Origin: an uncultured Eubacteriales bacterium
Lineage (GTDB): Bacteria; Bacillota; Clostridia; Oscillospirales; Acutalibacteraceae
Direction of reading: 5' to 3'
Assembly (NCBI GenBank): GCA_934546985.1
Contig: CAKTEE010000011.1
Coordinates: 3,839 to 67,838, forward strand
Length of the DNA: 64,000 nucleotides
Shown here: in pieces, positions 8,974 to 17,527 of the stretch
Layout of the letters: every line of letters begins with the position of its first letter
Numbering within the stretch: position 1 is the first letter of the stretch
Translations under genes and position numbers: made by a program
Notes under the pieces: generated by a model
Seen by the model: the letters and a program-made list of their open reading frames with translations, nothing else
Databases searched by the model: none
What the model was told of the DNA's origin: nothing

Positions 8974-9327
8974 TCAAAACAGACCGATATCTTTAATATG
9001 GGGAAGTACTGTCAGGAGTTTCAAAAGCTTTGCCGCCTGATCTACCCTTGCACGCCGCTGCTCACTAATCAATGGTTTCAAGGAATTTAAGAAAGTGCAC
9101 CGTTCATCTTCCTTCTGGAACTGCTGCATTAAAGAACCAATCTTTAAAATCATCGAAGGATCCAGATTCAGGCCGGAAAGAGGAGATGAGGATTCTTCTT
9201 TTACAGGAGCATGTGCTTTCGGTTCTTCATTGCCAGTACCCAGAAAATTAGCAGCAACAGATTTAAGCTGATCAATATCCTGCGGACTTAAACTTTGAAG
9301 AATAGATGAAATATCAAAATCTTCCAT
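8974..9327 (-). CDS. Small helical protein, unknown
   Basis: This 117-aa protein was not recognised. It has acidic N- and basic C-terminal helical blocks around a disordered linker (GNEEPKAHAPVKEESSS). The ISEQRRARVDQAAKLLKLLTVLPHIKDIGLF end is amphipathic. The ATG at 9325-9327 is preferred because GGAGGAGG lies 6 bases before it; an in-frame TTG two codons earlier overlaps the RBS. It lies between two other small genes on the same strand. Confidence 0.68.
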   Translation of the reverse strand: MEDFDISSILQSLSPQDIDQLKSVAANFLGTGNEEPKAHAPVKEESSSPLSGLNLDPSMILKIGSLMQQFQKEDERCTFLNSLKPLISEQRRARVDQAAKLLKLLTVLPHIKDIGLF

Positions 9328-9360
9328 ACTCAACCTCCTCCGCCCCTAAAATTTTCTCTG

Positions 9361-9618
9361 CTATTTTCCTCCACCCATGATTTTTTTCAGGAGTTCCTGT
9401 GCTTGCGGTGTGGACAGGAGCTTTTCCGCAGCGCCTTTATCCGAAAGAATTTTTTGAACTTTTTCACTGTCTTCCGGACGCAATGCACCAAGCAGACTGT
9501 TGATATTTCCGCTTTCAACGGCAGATTTCATTGCATTTATATCTGTACCTGTCGTTTTTGCCGCCGCTTTTAACAACGCGCTTAACTGCTCCGGGGACAT
9601 ATTGGCTTTTTTATTCAT
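9361..9618 (-). CDS. Small helical protein, unknown
   Basis: This 85-aa protein was not recognised. It is entirely predicted helix with repeated leucine/alanine patterns (EQLSALLKAAAKTTG, LLGALRPEDSEKVQKILSDKGAAEKLL) and ends KKIMGGGK. ATG 9616-9618 has AGGTGG 8 bases upstream; tandem in-frame GTG codons further up overlap the RBS. First gene of the three-gene cluster. Confidence 0.68.
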   Translation of the reverse strand: MNKKANMSPEQLSALLKAAAKTTGTDINAMKSAVESGNINSLLGALRPEDSEKVQKILSDKGAAEKLLSTPQAQELLKKIMGGGK

Positions 9619-9646
9619 TGCATTCACCACCTATTCTGTTTATAAT
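9618..9646 (+). promoter_or_regulatory. Promoter of the phosphodiesterase gene
   Basis: TTGCAT (9618-9623), 17 bases, TATAAT (9641-9646). It overlaps the 5' end of the divergent 85-aa gene. Confidence 0.75.
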
Positions 9647-9692
9647 AATACTATGCAAAAATTGTACTATTTATGAAGGATGAACAAGAACA

Positions 9693-10163
9693 ATGAGAAT
9701 TTTAGTATTATCTGACTCTCATGGCAGTACACAAGGAATATTGAGAGTTATTGAAAATCAACCGTCTGCCAATATTCTGATACATCTGGGAGACGGCGAA
9801 AAGGATATCTCCGCAGTCAAACATCAATACCCAGACAAACAGTTCATACAAGTCAGCGGAAACTGTGACCGTTTACCATATAACTGCACAGAGAAAATTG
9901 AAATGATTCATGACTGCAAGATTTTTCTTTGTCATGGGCATACTTACCATGTAAAATCAGGATTAGAAGGACTCGTTTACCGGGCACAATCCATCAGCTG
10001 TAATATTGCCCTGTTTGGGCATACACATCAGCCTATAACTGAATACCATAATGGGCTATATCTCATGAATCCCGGTTCCATTGGATGCGGATACCCAAAA
10101 TCATATGGAATCATAGATATTACTGACCAAGGAATCATTTGCAACACAATTACCCTGCGGTAA
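9693..10163 (+). CDS. YfcE/MJ0936-family metallophosphodiesterase
   Basis: This 156-aa protein carries the full calcineurin-like metal-binding set of this small family: DSHGS (residue 8), GDGEKD (about 34), SGNCD (about 56), CHGH (about 79) and GHTHQP (about 109). Relatives hydrolyse phosphodiesters with Mn or Ni in the cytosol; natural substrates are unclear. The length fits the family. The PAP2 gene follows after 30 bases, so the two probably share a transcript ending at 10810. Confidence 0.9.
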   Translation: MRILVLSDSHGSTQGILRVIENQPSANILIHLGDGEKDISAVKHQYPDKQFIQVSGNCDRLPYNCTEKIEMIHDCKIFLCHGHTYHVKSGLEGLVYRAQSISCNIALFGHTHQPITEYHNGLYLMNPGSIGCGYPKSYGIIDITDQGIICNTITLR

Positions 10164-10193
10164 ACAGACAATATTTTTAGAAAGGAATCTAAA

Positions 10194-10754
10194 ATGATTG
10201 AATGGATTAATCAAGCCGACCAAAACATATTACAATGGATTTATCAAAATCTTCATAACCCTTTTTCCGACTTCATCATGAGACTGTTTACAGGTCTTGG
10301 AGACTGGGGATTCCTTTGGATTATAATCTCTGTAATTCTTCTTTGCAAGAAAAAATACCGTCCATTTGGTGTTCTTCTTCTCCTCGTTCTTGCGTGCAAC
10401 TTAATAGTTGGAGAAATAGTTATTAAAAACCTAATTGCCCGCGCCAGGCCATTTATCAATCGCGAAGATATTATTTTGCTTATTCAGCGGCCTTCCGGCT
10501 ATTCCTTTCCATCCAGTCACGCCAGTTCTTCCTTTGCAGCTGCGTTTATCCTGACGAAAGTCAACAAGAAATTAGCTTGGTTTTATTTACCGTCTTTTTT
10601 AATTGCTTTTTCACGTATTTTTCTCTACGTACATCATCCAAGCGATATTCTGGCAGGCATTTTTTTAGGCACACTGCTTGCATGGCTTGTATATCTTCCC
10701 TTTAACAGTTTATACCTTCATGCCAAAAAAGTGCATAAAACATCCATTTCATAA
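10194..10754 (+). CDS. PAP2-family phosphatase
   Basis: This 186-aa membrane protein has five to six hydrophobic segments and the three PAP2 motifs: KNLIARARP (KX6RP), PSGYSFPSSHAS (PSGH-like) and SRIFLYVHHPSDI (SRX5HX3D). Such enzymes dephosphorylate lipid phosphates such as undecaprenyl pyrophosphate or phosphatidate at the membrane. The N-terminal IEWINQADQNILQWIYQNLHN is typical of the clostridial group. RBS AAAGGAA. Confidence 0.9.
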   Translation: MIEWINQADQNILQWIYQNLHNPFSDFIMRLFTGLGDWGFLWIIISVILLCKKKYRPFGVLLLLVLACNLIVGEIVIKNLIARARPFINREDIILLIQRPSGYSFPSSHASSSFAAAFILTKVNKKLAWFYLPSFLIAFSRIFLYVHHPSDILAGIFLGTLLAWLVYLPFNSLYLHAKKVHKTSIS

Positions 10755-10770
10755 ATAGAGGCCCATATTA

Positions 10771-10810
10771 AAAAACTCATGCAAAGATTTATTTCCTTGC
10801 ATGAGTTTTT
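10771..10810. terminator. Bidirectional terminator between convergent operons
   Basis: A 14-bp stem (AAAAACTCATGCAA 10771-10784, complement 10797-10810) carries its own A- and T-tracts. It separates the PAP2 gene from the convergent ABC-transporter operon. Confidence 0.9.
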
Positions 10811-10852
10811 AGATAGGTATTAAATATGCATACGCATATTAAACTGCAAATT

Positions 10853-11725
10853 TTAACCTTTGATTGCGCCTGCCGTCAAGCCTTTAATGATGTTCTTCTG
10901 CAAGAAAATATAAACAATCAATACCGGAATAACAATCATAACAATCAACGCACACTGGATACCAAATTTCGGCGGAGATTTTGCGTTACCAATATTATTC
11001 AGCATCAAGTTTACAGTCCACTTATCAACATCTTTGAGCATAAACAACTGTGTAAACAAATCATTATAAGACCACAGGAAAGTAAAAATAGCAACCGTTG
11101 CAAAAGCAGGTTTCGCAATAGGTACTATAATCTTATAGAATACTTGGAAAGCGTTACATCCTTCCAAAAACGCAGATTCCTCCAATTCAATTGGAGAACT
11201 ATGCAGATAACCTGTAAGAACAACCATTGCAAACGCTAAGTTACCCGCAATCTGCGGCAAAATAACAGCAGACAAATTATTCAGTAAACCCACGTTCAAA
11301 ACAAGCTTATATACAGGAATAATCGTAGAGAAAACCGGGAACATCAAGCTACCGATTACTAAACTATTTATAATATTGCGACCTTTGAACTTATATCTGG
11401 TAAGTGCAAAAGACGCCATACCTGCAAATAAAATAACTGCAATGGTAACAATTGCGGAAATAATAATACTGTTTTTATAAGCAATTAAAACATTAATACC
11501 ATCCGCACCTGCAGTCCAAGCCTTAGAATAGTTTTCAAACACAAATTCTTTCGGTAAAGAAAAAGAATTTGTATAAATAACCCTGCTGTCTTTTACTGAG
11601 TTTACAAGAATCCAATAAAATGGGAAAATGGTAGTTACCGCCCAAAGAGATAAGATTATATAATTAAAAATATGAGAGATGGAAACATGTTTTTTCTTAC
11701 CTGCAGTTTTTATACTATTCGACAA
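10853..11725 (-). CDS. Sugar ABC transporter permease (MalG type)
   Basis: This 290-aa protein is an inner-membrane permease of the CUT1 family with six membrane segments. It has the cytoplasmic EAA loop ELEESAFLEGCNAFQVFYKIIVPIAKPA that contacts the ATPase. The MalG-type N-terminus has FPFYWILVNSVKDSR. It lies 16 bases after the partner permease and is the last gene of the importer operon. No ATPase gene is nearby, so a shared MsmK/MalK-like ATPase elsewhere is expected (known for many Firmicute CUT1 systems). Confidence 0.93.
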   Translation of the reverse strand: MSNSIKTAGKKKHVSISHIFNYIILSLWAVTTIFPFYWILVNSVKDSRVIYTNSFSLPKEFVFENYSKAWTAGADGINVLIAYKNSIIISAIVTIAVILFAGMASFALTRYKFKGRNIINSLVIGSLMFPVFSTIIPVYKLVLNVGLLNNLSAVILPQIAGNLAFAMVVLTGYLHSSPIELEESAFLEGCNAFQVFYKIIVPIAKPAFATVAIFTFLWSYNDLFTQLFMLKDVDKWTVNLMLNNIGNAKSPPKFGIQCALIVMIVIPVLIVYIFLQKNIIKGLTAGAIKG

Positions 11726-11741
11726 ATTCCATACCTCCTTA

Positions 11742-12617
11742 TTAATAATCTTTTTCTTTGAGAACTACCTTGGTAATCATGGACAAGGCAACACCCAAAA
11801 GAACAATTAAGAAAGCTATTGTTGCACCATAGTCAACATCGCCGCGATTAAATGTTTGATAATACATATATGAACCAGTCAGGAAGCTCTGTCCGCTTGG
11901 TACACCCATAGGAAACATTGTCCACGGCAAATCAAAAACTTTCAATGCACCGGTTATAGCCAAAGTCAGGCAGGTTACCAAAGTGTTATGAATCAACGGC
12001 AAAGTAATATAACGAACACGTTTTAACCCAATAGCGCCGTCAATTGCCGCCGCTTCATTAATATCATTAGAGATATTATTCAAGCCCGTTGCAATAATAA
12101 CAAAATAATAACCAACATATTGCCACATTACCGGAAGAGCCATGGTAAAGAATACATGCTCTTCTTTCCAGATAATACTTTCGCCTCCGAAAGCTTCTAT
12201 AATCTGGTTAACTGCACCGCCGTCATAAGCAAACAGCAGGTTAAAAATCAAACCAAGTGCAGTAGCAGATACAACAATCGGGAAAAAATACAGGGTTCTG
12301 AAAAAGCCTGCACCCTTACCAACCACATCTACCATCAGAGAAAGAATTAATGCAATACCAACCTGGAATACAATAGTACATGCCATCATTAATAAGGTAT
12401 TCCAGAAAGATACTCCAATCAATGGATCACTAAACAATTTCGTGTAGTTTTCCAGACCAATAAAGCCTTCCATCGGTGCACCTAAGGCAGTTGTGTTGAA
12501 AAAGCTGTTGATAATATTCATTACAAATGGATAATAAAGAAATATCAACATAAATAACATTGCAGGGAACAGAAAGAAAACGGCAGGCCATTTCTTTTTA
12601 TAAATCATTATATCCAT
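11742..12617 (-). CDS. Sugar ABC transporter permease (MalF type)
   Basis: This 291-aa permease is the partner of the previous gene. It has six membrane segments, the FFNTTALGAPMEGFIGLENY opening typical of CUT1 MalF-type subunits, and an EAA loop (DINEAAAIDGAIGLKRVRYITLPLI). ATG 12617 is preferred (GGTGGGGG about 9 bases upstream); a second ATG lies three codons in. The binding-protein gene lies 93 bases upstream, with a hairpin between. Confidence 0.92.
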   Translation of the reverse strand: MDIMIYKKKWPAVFFLFPAMLFMLIFLYYPFVMNIINSFFNTTALGAPMEGFIGLENYTKLFSDPLIGVSFWNTLLMMACTIVFQVGIALILSLMVDVVGKGAGFFRTLYFFPIVVSATALGLIFNLLFAYDGGAVNQIIEAFGGESIIWKEEHVFFTMALPVMWQYVGYYFVIIATGLNNISNDINEAAAIDGAIGLKRVRYITLPLIHNTLVTCLTLAITGALKVFDLPWTMFPMGVPSGQSFLTGSYMYYQTFNRGDVDYGATIAFLIVLLGVALSMITKVVLKEKDY

Positions 12618-12643
12618 TGTTCAAATCCCCCACCCTAAATGAA

Positions 12644-12679
12644 ATGCGGGAAAGTAAATTATTATCCACTCTCCCGCAT
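12644..12679 (-). other. Stem-loop between binding protein and permease genes
   Basis: ATGCGGGA (12644-12651) pairs with TCCCGCAT (12672-12679), plus three more pairs inside a mismatch. There is no T-run. Such loops often stabilise the binding-protein mRNA so that it exceeds the permease level (inference). Confidence 0.55.
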
Positions 12680-12710
12680 CCATAAGTGTTTAATTATTCA
12701 TTAAAACCGA

Positions 12711-14096
12711 TTAGGCAGCAGCGTTCTGTTCTACAAGACCTTTGATGAAATCATCAGCAGTCATTTCGCCAGTAGCGATTTTAATCATGTTAGAAGCCAT
12801 GAAATCACGAGCAGCCTGAGTCATGGTATCCTGTACCGGACCCTGCTGAGCGGTAACATCTTCTTTCAGGAAACGCTGAGTTTCTTTGAAGATTGCGCTA
12901 ACGAGGGACGGATCCATTTCGTTAGTTGCAGTTTCAGAAGCCGGGATACCGCCAATTGCCGGTCCGCAAAGAGCAGCAATAGATTTATCGCTGGTCATGA
13001 ACTGAACATAAGCCATAGCAGCAGCTTTTCTGTCAGGATCGTTCCAAGCATCGGTGGTTACATACCAACCAGAAGAGAAACCAGCAACAGTGTTGCCAGC
13101 ATACTGAGCATCCTTAGTCGGGAATGCGATCATAACAACGTCATCCTGAGTGATCTGACCTTCAACAGGTGCATCAGCAGTCGGGATAGTACCGTTGAAC
13201 CATGTACCATCAAGATACATTGCAGCTTTGCTGGTGAGGAACAGGGACTTAACTTCGTCGCCTGCTTTCAGAGTAGCAGTATTCTTCGGGAATGCTTTTG
13301 CATCATAAAGGGTCTTGAGTTCAGCAAGACCGGAAGCCCATGTAGCAGGAACTTCTTCTACAGTTTTCGGGCTAACTTTCAGAGCGTCAACACCGCCGGT
13401 TCCAACGAGGAGATACTCGAAGAAGTAGTGCGGCTCCAAGCCAAGAGTAGTAGCGAACGGAGTAATGCCAGCTTCGTTCAGCTTAGTAATAGCTGTCATC
13501 AGTTCATCCCAAGTTTTCGGAATGGTTGCGCCAGCTTGGTCAAATGCTTTCTTGTTAACAAAAAGCGGTTCTGCAAAGCCTTTGATCGGCACGGAGTAAA
13601 CCTTACCGTCAGCAGCAACGTTAGCGCCCTTCTTCAGGATGCCTTCGCTTATGTTCTTACCATATTCTGGGAATTCAGCAACGATGGTGTCATAATCAAC
13701 AACCTTGCCGGTCTTAACGATCTGGTCACCAGTTGCACCGTTGAAGTAGAAGAGTACGTCCGGAACGTTGCCGCCGTTGAAGTCAGCAACAACCTGAGTC
13801 TTCCATGTTTCGTTAGCTTCGCCGGAATTGTCCTTAATGGTGTTTCCGGTTTCAGATTCAAACTGCTTGTTGAGCTCTTTGTAGGTAGCTACGTGAGCGT
13901 CGTCTCCGCCGAACTCAGTAACTACTTTCAGTTCAACAGGCTTTGCCGGTGCAGTTGTTGTTTCACCGCTTTGAGCAGTTGTTGTGGTTGTACCGTTTGC
14001 TGTTGTAGTTGTGGTGCCGGTATCGTTGTTACCACAAGCAGCAAACAGAGAAAGGCACATTACAACTGCAAGGATCAATGCAAGTGCTTTTTTCAT
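12711..14096 (-). CDS. Extracellular sugar-binding lipoprotein
   Basis: This 461-aa protein has a lipoprotein signal (MKKALALILAVVMCLSLFAAC, lipidated C21), a Thr-rich tether (residues 25-48) and a family 1 solute-binding domain (VVADFNGGNVPDVLFYFNG, PIKGFAEPLFVNKKAFDQAG). It captures a sugar outside the membrane for the two permeases downstream. The ligand cannot be read from sequence; the neighbouring GH94 phosphorylase and mutase suggest a beta-linked disaccharide or its oligomers. Strong RBS AGGAGG. Confidence 0.93.
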   Translation of the reverse strand: MKKALALILAVVMCLSLFAACGNNDTGTTTTTANGTTTTTAQSGETTTAPAKPVELKVVTEFGGDDAHVATYKELNKQFESETGNTIKDNSGEANETWKTQVVADFNGGNVPDVLFYFNGATGDQIVKTGKVVDYDTIVAEFPEYGKNISEGILKKGANVAADGKVYSVPIKGFAEPLFVNKKAFDQAGATIPKTWDELMTAITKLNEAGITPFATTLGLEPHYFFEYLLVGTGGVDALKVSPKTVEEVPATWASGLAELKTLYDAKAFPKNTATLKAGDEVKSLFLTSKAAMYLDGTWFNGTIPTADAPVEGQITQDDVVMIAFPTKDAQYAGNTVAGFSSGWYVTTDAWNDPDRKAAAMAYVQFMTSDKSIAALCGPAIGGIPASETATNEMDPSLVSAIFKETQRFLKEDVTAQQGPVQDTMTQAARDFMASNMIKIATGEMTADDFIKGLVEQNAAA

Positions 14097-14119
14097 TAAA
14101 AATACCTCCTATTTTTTGA

Positions 14120-14139
14120 TGACCGTTTTATAACAGTCA
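14120..14139 (-). promoter_or_regulatory. Inverted repeat in the 5' leader of the binding-protein gene
   Basis: TGACCGTT (14120-14127), 4-base spacer, AACAGTCA (14132-14139); 7 of 8 positions are symmetric. It sits between the -10 and the RBS and could be a regulator site or an RNA hairpin. Confidence 0.4.
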
Positions 14140-14152
14140 ATCATTTGTTTAC

Positions 14153-14158
14153 ATTATA
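14153..14158 (-). promoter_or_regulatory. -10 element of the sugar importer operon
   Basis: The minus strand reads TATAAT about 57 bases before the binding-protein start. No good -35 is present at 17 bases, which suits an activator-dependent promoter such as one used by an AraC-type regulator (inference). Confidence 0.5.
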
Positions 14159-14208
14159 GTAGCAATTTGGTTAAATTAACACTATGCAAACTTGACATTC
14201 CTTGTATA

Positions 14209-15954
14209 TTATTGTTCTGTTTCAATAATAGGTATGACAACTTTACTTAAAGTATTCCCCATTTTATTAGGAAATATATGCAAACCGCTGTTTTCGCCAT
14301 AGATTAGCTTTAAACGGTCATTGACATTTCGTATACCCAAACTTGTCGAAGATTTCGTATTTGCTCCATCCGATGAATTTAAAAGTATATCAATTCGCCG
14401 CAAATCTTCCGGTTTCAGCTGTGCTCCGTCATTAATAATATCTATATTCAACCAGTCATCCTTTTTATACACATGAATATCAATATGCCCTTTTGCAACA
14501 GGTTCTATACCATGCTCAACAGCATTTTCGAGTAGAGGCTGTATAATAAGCGGTGGTACTTTAAAATCCAACAAATCCATATCTATTTCTTTATCCACCG
14601 TTAAACGTTCTCCGAAACGCTGATTGATAATATACAAATAAGCATCCGCACATTTCAGTTCCTCAGATAAAGGCGTTACCCGCCGACCGGATCGGTCAAG
14701 GGCGGCATCCATTAGAATGGATAGTGATTCAATCATCTTTGAAACCGCTGTATCCCCCGAAAAACGCGCCTGCCAATTCATTAGCTCTAAAGTATTGTTC
14801 AGAAAATGCGGGTTAATTTGTGATTGCAGTGCCATAATTCTGGAATCACGGACAGCAATCTCTTCTTTATAAACTTTTTGAAACAAATTCTTAAGCTGTT
14901 CGGACATTCCGTTAAATGTTTTGATTAAATATGCAAATTCGGAATTCACTTCTTTAATTTCAATTTGATAACCAAAATTCTGATTTTCCAGATGCTGCCC
15001 TGCTTCAATCAGACTTTGCAGCGGATTGGTAAAATTTTTATAGAAAAAAGCCAGTGTTGTCAGCAATACCGGCAGAATAACAATGGTCAATAAAATCATC
15101 AGCCAAATATAACTTTCGATTTCTTCATTTAAAAAACCAACAGAAATTTCCGTCCGATACCCGAACGTAAAATCATCTTTCCCGACGCTACCGCTAAAAA
15201 CATAAACATCGTTTTCTCTAACAATTTGATTGCCCTTCTGCACTAAATCCTCCGGGTTCAACTTTATTTCAGCTTTAGAATCAATTTTACCGATACAGTC
15301 ATTAATGGAATAATTCATACTGCCCGACCATAAATCGTTATTTTGCAGATTTTGGAACGCCTCATGCGTATTCAGCTCAAAAACAATAACACCATACGTC
15401 CCATAGCCTTTACCATAAATATATCCGATTAAATTTCTTACAATATATACCCTGTTATTACTTACTAAAAAGCCAATACGTGAATCTAAATCTGTAATAA
15501 ATTGGTCCACCTTCATTTTAGCATTTTCTCGAAAATCATTAGCAGCGTTTCCACCATACTTGGAGTAATAAAACAGTAAATCCGGTTCATCTAATAAATA
15601 CATTGCACAAAAATTAATCAGCGGATCACTGCTGCATATATGCAAATACTTATCGATTGACTGGTTAAGCAGAGCAGTGTCATTGTCTTCCAGATACCGC
15701 TTATAATATTGATCCACTATGCCATCATAAGTTACTCCACGAGAAATTTTAATTACAGAGTCTATATTTTCCGCCGCCATAGAAGCAGCAAACCTTATTT
15801 CATTTGACATGGAATTTAATATTTTATCATTTACACTTTGAATATAATAAAAATAACAATACCCTCCCAAGACAACAACCGGAATAATCCAGCATAATGC
15901 AACCAGGATTAAAAGTCTGACCTTCAATGAGGAGGGTTTCTTTTTTATCCGCAT
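14209..15954 (-). CDS. YesM-type membrane sensor histidine kinase
   Basis: This 581-aa kinase has a membrane segment at about 15-35, an extracellular sensor region of about 240 residues, a second membrane segment (IWLMILLTIVILPVLLTTLAF), a HAMP-like linker, the His-kinase motif QSQINPHFLNNTLELMNW, and an ATPase domain with PLLENAVEHGI (N box) and SLGIRNVNDRLKLIYG (G box). ATG 15952-15954 is chosen because AGGTG lies 6 bases upstream; the longer frame starts at a GTG inside that RBS. It is encoded just upstream of the importer, which it probably senses for. No response regulator is adjacent. Confidence 0.9.
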   Translation of the reverse strand: MRIKKKPSSLKVRLLILVALCWIIPVVVLGGYCYFYYIQSVNDKILNSMSNEIRFAASMAAENIDSVIKISRGVTYDGIVDQYYKRYLEDNDTALLNQSIDKYLHICSSDPLINFCAMYLLDEPDLLFYYSKYGGNAANDFRENAKMKVDQFITDLDSRIGFLVSNNRVYIVRNLIGYIYGKGYGTYGVIVFELNTHEAFQNLQNNDLWSGSMNYSINDCIGKIDSKAEIKLNPEDLVQKGNQIVRENDVYVFSGSVGKDDFTFGYRTEISVGFLNEEIESYIWLMILLTIVILPVLLTTLAFFYKNFTNPLQSLIEAGQHLENQNFGYQIEIKEVNSEFAYLIKTFNGMSEQLKNLFQKVYKEEIAVRDSRIMALQSQINPHFLNNTLELMNWQARFSGDTAVSKMIESLSILMDAALDRSGRRVTPLSEELKCADAYLYIINQRFGERLTVDKEIDMDLLDFKVPPLIIQPLLENAVEHGIEPVAKGHIDIHVYKKDDWLNIDIINDGAQLKPEDLRRIDILLNSSDGANTKSSTSLGIRNVNDRLKLIYGENSGLHIFPNKMGNTLSKVVIPIIETEQ

Positions 15955-16043
15955 ACTTATCACCTCATGAGTGCATAGAAGGCCTTATAAAACCCTCTGT
16001 AACCGGATTATTTTTTATAACATTATGATTATACAAAAAATAA

Positions 16044-16075
16044 AAACAGCCTGCAATAAATTTTGCAGACTGTTT
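16044..16075 (-). terminator. Terminator after the mutase gene
   Basis: On the minus strand a 12-bp stem (one G-U pair; 16044-16055 with 16064-16075) is followed by TTTTTATTTTTT. Confidence 0.85.
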
Positions 16076-16088
16076 AAAAATTTAAAAA

Positions 16089-17501
16089 TTAAAGCCCAAG
16101 AAAATTCTTCATCAAATCACAAATCGCATTTGCTTCTTCTATCGTCGGCATTTCGCAGAAAATACGGATTAATGGTTCTGTTCCGGAGAAACGTGCAATA
16201 ATCCAGCCGCCGTTCTTAAAGTAAACCTTGCAGCCATCCAGATAAGATACTTTCTCTACTTCTACAGGGAACTCCGGCAACAGACGGTCTTCCATGAGCA
16301 TTTTCAGAACCTCTGCTTTACGCTCCTGTGTAAAGCGGTAATCCCTTTCAGCCATGTACAGTGCGCCAAATTCATTTACAATATCCTTGTAAATCTGAGA
16401 CAGCTGTTTTCCGGTTTTTGCAATCATTTCAACCAGAAGCATTGCAGCATAAATACCATCCTTACCGGAAATATGACCGCGAACAGTCAGACCACCGGAG
16501 GATTCACCGCCGATAACAGCATTTGTCTCTGTCATTTTAGCAGAAACATGTTTAAAACCGACAGGTACTTCATAGCACTTCTGGCCAAAAGCATCGGCTA
16601 CCTTATCCAACATATGGGTTGTTGCGATATTACGAACCGCAGGACCAGTCCAACCCTTATATTTTACCAGATAATAATAGAGCATTACCAAAATCTGGTT
16701 CGGATGTACAAATGAAGCAGTATCATCAATAACGCCAAGACGGTCAGCGTCACCGTCAGTTGCAATACCAATATCAGATTTCTTCTCGCGCACCATATTG
16801 CGAAGAGTATTCAATGTATCCACATTCGGCGCAGGAAGTCGGCCGCCAAAGAGGGTATCATGACGTTCATGTATTACTTCAACATCGCAGCGTGCGGTGT
16901 AAAGGATTGTCTCCAGAGAAGTTTTACTTACACCATACATTGGGTCAAGAACAATTTTTAAGCCCCTGCTGCGGATGCAGTCCATATCAACTGCTGCAAT
17001 AATGCTGTCAATAAAATCATTCAGTGGATTAACTTCCTTGACAATACCGTTGTCCAACGCTTTCTGGTAAGGAACAAGCTGAATCTCTTCCGGTTTAATT
17101 CCAGAAATAATCTTTTCCAGTTCGTTTGTTACAGTTTCATCTGCATCGCGCCCGCCATGGGTAAAAACTTTAATACCATTATAAATGGCTGGATTATGGC
17201 TGGCGGTAACCGCCATACCATAATACATATCCTTATTTTTCACAGTAAACATAATCACGGGAGTCGGAACATCACGGTCAATTACCATGGTCGGAATATT
17301 TTCCGCCGCCAAAACCTCCGCTGCCCAATGTGCGGATTCCACAGAAAGGAAACGTCTGTCATAGCCGATGCAAAAGCCCTTATCTGCTACGCCTTCCGCT
17401 TTCATTTTCGTCGCAATTGCTTTTGTCAGCAGTTGGACGTTCGCCCGCGTGAAATCATCACCGATGATTGCGCGCCAGCCGCCCGTACCAAAAGAAATCA
17501 T
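16089..17501 (-). CDS. Alpha-phosphohexomutase, possible GlcNAc-1-P/Glc-1-P mutase
   Basis: This 470-aa enzyme has all four phosphohexomutase signatures: the phosphoserine loop TASHNPAIYNGIK, metal loop DGDADRLG, sugar loop GGESSGG and phosphate loop RFSGTEPLIRIF. It interconverts hexose 1- and 6-phosphates. The length and opening (MISFGTGGWRAIIG) recall the mutase next to the chitobiose phosphorylase gene in vibrios. The phosphorylase gene is 26 bases upstream, so it probably converts the sugar 1-phosphate made there. Whether it prefers glucose or GlcNAc phosphate is not visible. RBS AGGAGG. Confidence 0.88.
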   Translation of the reverse strand: MISFGTGGWRAIIGDDFTRANVQLLTKAIATKMKAEGVADKGFCIGYDRRFLSVESAHWAAEVLAAENIPTMVIDRDVPTPVIMFTVKNKDMYYGMAVTASHNPAIYNGIKVFTHGGRDADETVTNELEKIISGIKPEEIQLVPYQKALDNGIVKEVNPLNDFIDSIIAAVDMDCIRSRGLKIVLDPMYGVSKTSLETILYTARCDVEVIHERHDTLFGGRLPAPNVDTLNTLRNMVREKKSDIGIATDGDADRLGVIDDTASFVHPNQILVMLYYYLVKYKGWTGPAVRNIATTHMLDKVADAFGQKCYEVPVGFKHVSAKMTETNAVIGGESSGGLTVRGHISGKDGIYAAMLLVEMIAKTGKQLSQIYKDIVNEFGALYMAERDYRFTQERKAEVLKMLMEDRLLPEFPVEVEKVSYLDGCKVYFKNGGWIIARFSGTEPLIRIFCEMPTIEEANAICDLMKNFLGL

Positions 17502-17527
17502 TTACAAGTCCTCCTAATATATTCTCA

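Noticed and set aside
10826..11239. 137-aa plus-strand frame opposite the permease gene
   Set aside because: Shadow of the minus-strand transporter gene; no RBS.
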